From Actinomycetota bacterium (lineage in GTDB: Bacteria > Actinomycetota > Humimicrobiia > Humimicrobiales > Humimicrobiaceae), in contig JADHVM010000066.1 of assembly GCA_016783985.1 (NCBI GenBank), positions 1 through 5,994 of the forward strand: 5,994 nucleotides of DNA, written 5' to 3'. The notes beneath the pieces are model-generated. The model saw only the letters and a program-made list of their open reading frames with translations, made no database searches and was not told the origin of the DNA. The position numbers and the translations under genes are program-made. Below are positions 5,419-5,994 of the stretch, in pieces; position 1 is the first letter of the stretch, and every line of letters starts with the position of its first letter.

Positions 5419-5994
5419 ATGAAAGAAAAAATTGGAAAAGAATCTAGGATCCTTAAGGCTATTTTTGGGATAGTAAATTCTATTGGATCAGAATTAGAAC
5501 TGGATAAAGTTTGTGATTTGACAGTAGATAAAATATCCAAGGTAATTAATTGTAATGGTTGTGCAATATTTTTACTTGGAGATGATAATAGTATTAAGGT
5601 GCAAAGTGAGATTGGTTTTGGCAAAAGCATTAGGGAAATAAAATTTAATACTGACATGCCTTTAATAAAATATATTTTAAAAACAAAAAAGAAGTTTTTA
5701 ATTGATGACATTAAAAATTCATACTTTAAGCATGATGTACCAATGGGAAATTTGATGACCTCATTGATAGGTGTACCAATTTTAGTAAAAAATAATGTAA
5801 AAGGGATTATTTATATTGATTCAAAAAAGACAAAAGCTTTTTCCCACACACATGAATATTTTTTGGATATTTTAGCTCATGTGATTTCAAATGCCATAGA
5901 AAGATCACTAAACTATGAAAAAATAAAAAAATTGACTGTTACTGATGAATTGACAGGGGTTTTTAACAGGAGAAAATTTGATTTTGATTTAAAA
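5419..5994 (+). CDS. GAF domain-containing GGDEF protein, probable diguanylate cyclase (3' end cut by the window)
   Basis: The visible 192 codons encode a GAF sensor domain (about residues 13-165), including NGCAIFLLGDD at 46-56 and the closing strands GVPILVKNNVKGIIYID at 118-134. A helix (HEYFLDILAHVISNAIERS) and a short linker lead to TVTDELTGVFNRRKF (173-187), the signature opening of a GGDEF domain. Such proteins make the second messenger cyclic di-GMP from two GTP, with the GAF domain tuning activity through a bound ligand or dimer contacts. The GG(D/E)EF motif and metal-binding residues lie beyond the window, so activity cannot be judged. No membrane segment or signal peptide precedes the GAF domain, so it is probably cytoplasmic. 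The start is secure: an in-frame TAA (5416-5418) abuts the ATG, and AAAGG (5408-5412) lies six bases upstream. It is transcribed divergently from the radical SAM gene. Confidence 0.92.
   Translation, partial: MKEKIGKESRILKAIFGIVNSIGSELELDKVCDLTVDKISKVINCNGCAIFLLGDDNSIKVQSEIGFGKSIREIKFNTDMPLIKYILKTKKKFLIDDIKNSYFKHDVPMGNLMTSLIGVPILVKNNVKGIIYIDSKKTKAFSHTHEYFLDILAHVISNAIERSLNYEKIKKLTVTDELTGVFNRRKFDFDLK

Noticed and set aside
5406..5711. 101-codon minus-strand frame
   Set aside because: It overlaps the well-supported GAF domain gene on the plus strand and has no recognisable motif.

Overview
This is a low-GC bacterial window (roughly one third G+C by eye) with ordinary ATG starts, recognisable Shine-Dalgarno sites and compact gene spacing. 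No insertion sequence, CRISPR array, tRNA, rRNA or phage feature was found. The protein set is a LonA protease, a cobalamin-binding radical SAM protein of the DUF4070/HpnP-like type, a small HExxH metallopeptidase of the Zincin_1 type, and a GAF-GGDEF signalling protein. This suggests a free-living, probably anaerobic or microaerophilic, Gram-negative-like bacterium. The sequence does not fix the phylum.

Layout from left to right: positions 1-266 are non-coding as far as I can see. They hold two hairpins that read as intrinsic terminators on the minus strand (189-220 and 94-117), and an A/T hairpin sits between the first of them and the lon stop. lon occupies 267-2738 on the minus strand. A very A/T-rich gap (2739-3070) carries candidate lon promoters, two short palindromes and an unexplained protein-like plus-strand frame. 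Then come, still on the minus strand, the HExxH protein (3071-3433) and the B12-binding radical SAM protein (3487-4983). These two are close enough to share a transcript, with the radical SAM gene first. A non-coding divergent region (4984-5418) has promoter-like sequences in both directions. A GAF-GGDEF gene starts at 5419 on the plus strand and runs off the window before its catalytic motif.

Functionally, lon is general protein quality control and appears to have its own promoter and terminator. The radical SAM/HExxH pair looks like a small operon. Its members are individually familiar, but I know of no established joint role. The diguanylate-cyclase-like gene is divergently transcribed and may be unrelated. 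I did not find a clearly new system. The items most worth a second look are the protein-like frame at about 2980-3147, the palindromes around the lon promoter, and the radical SAM/HExxH pairing.
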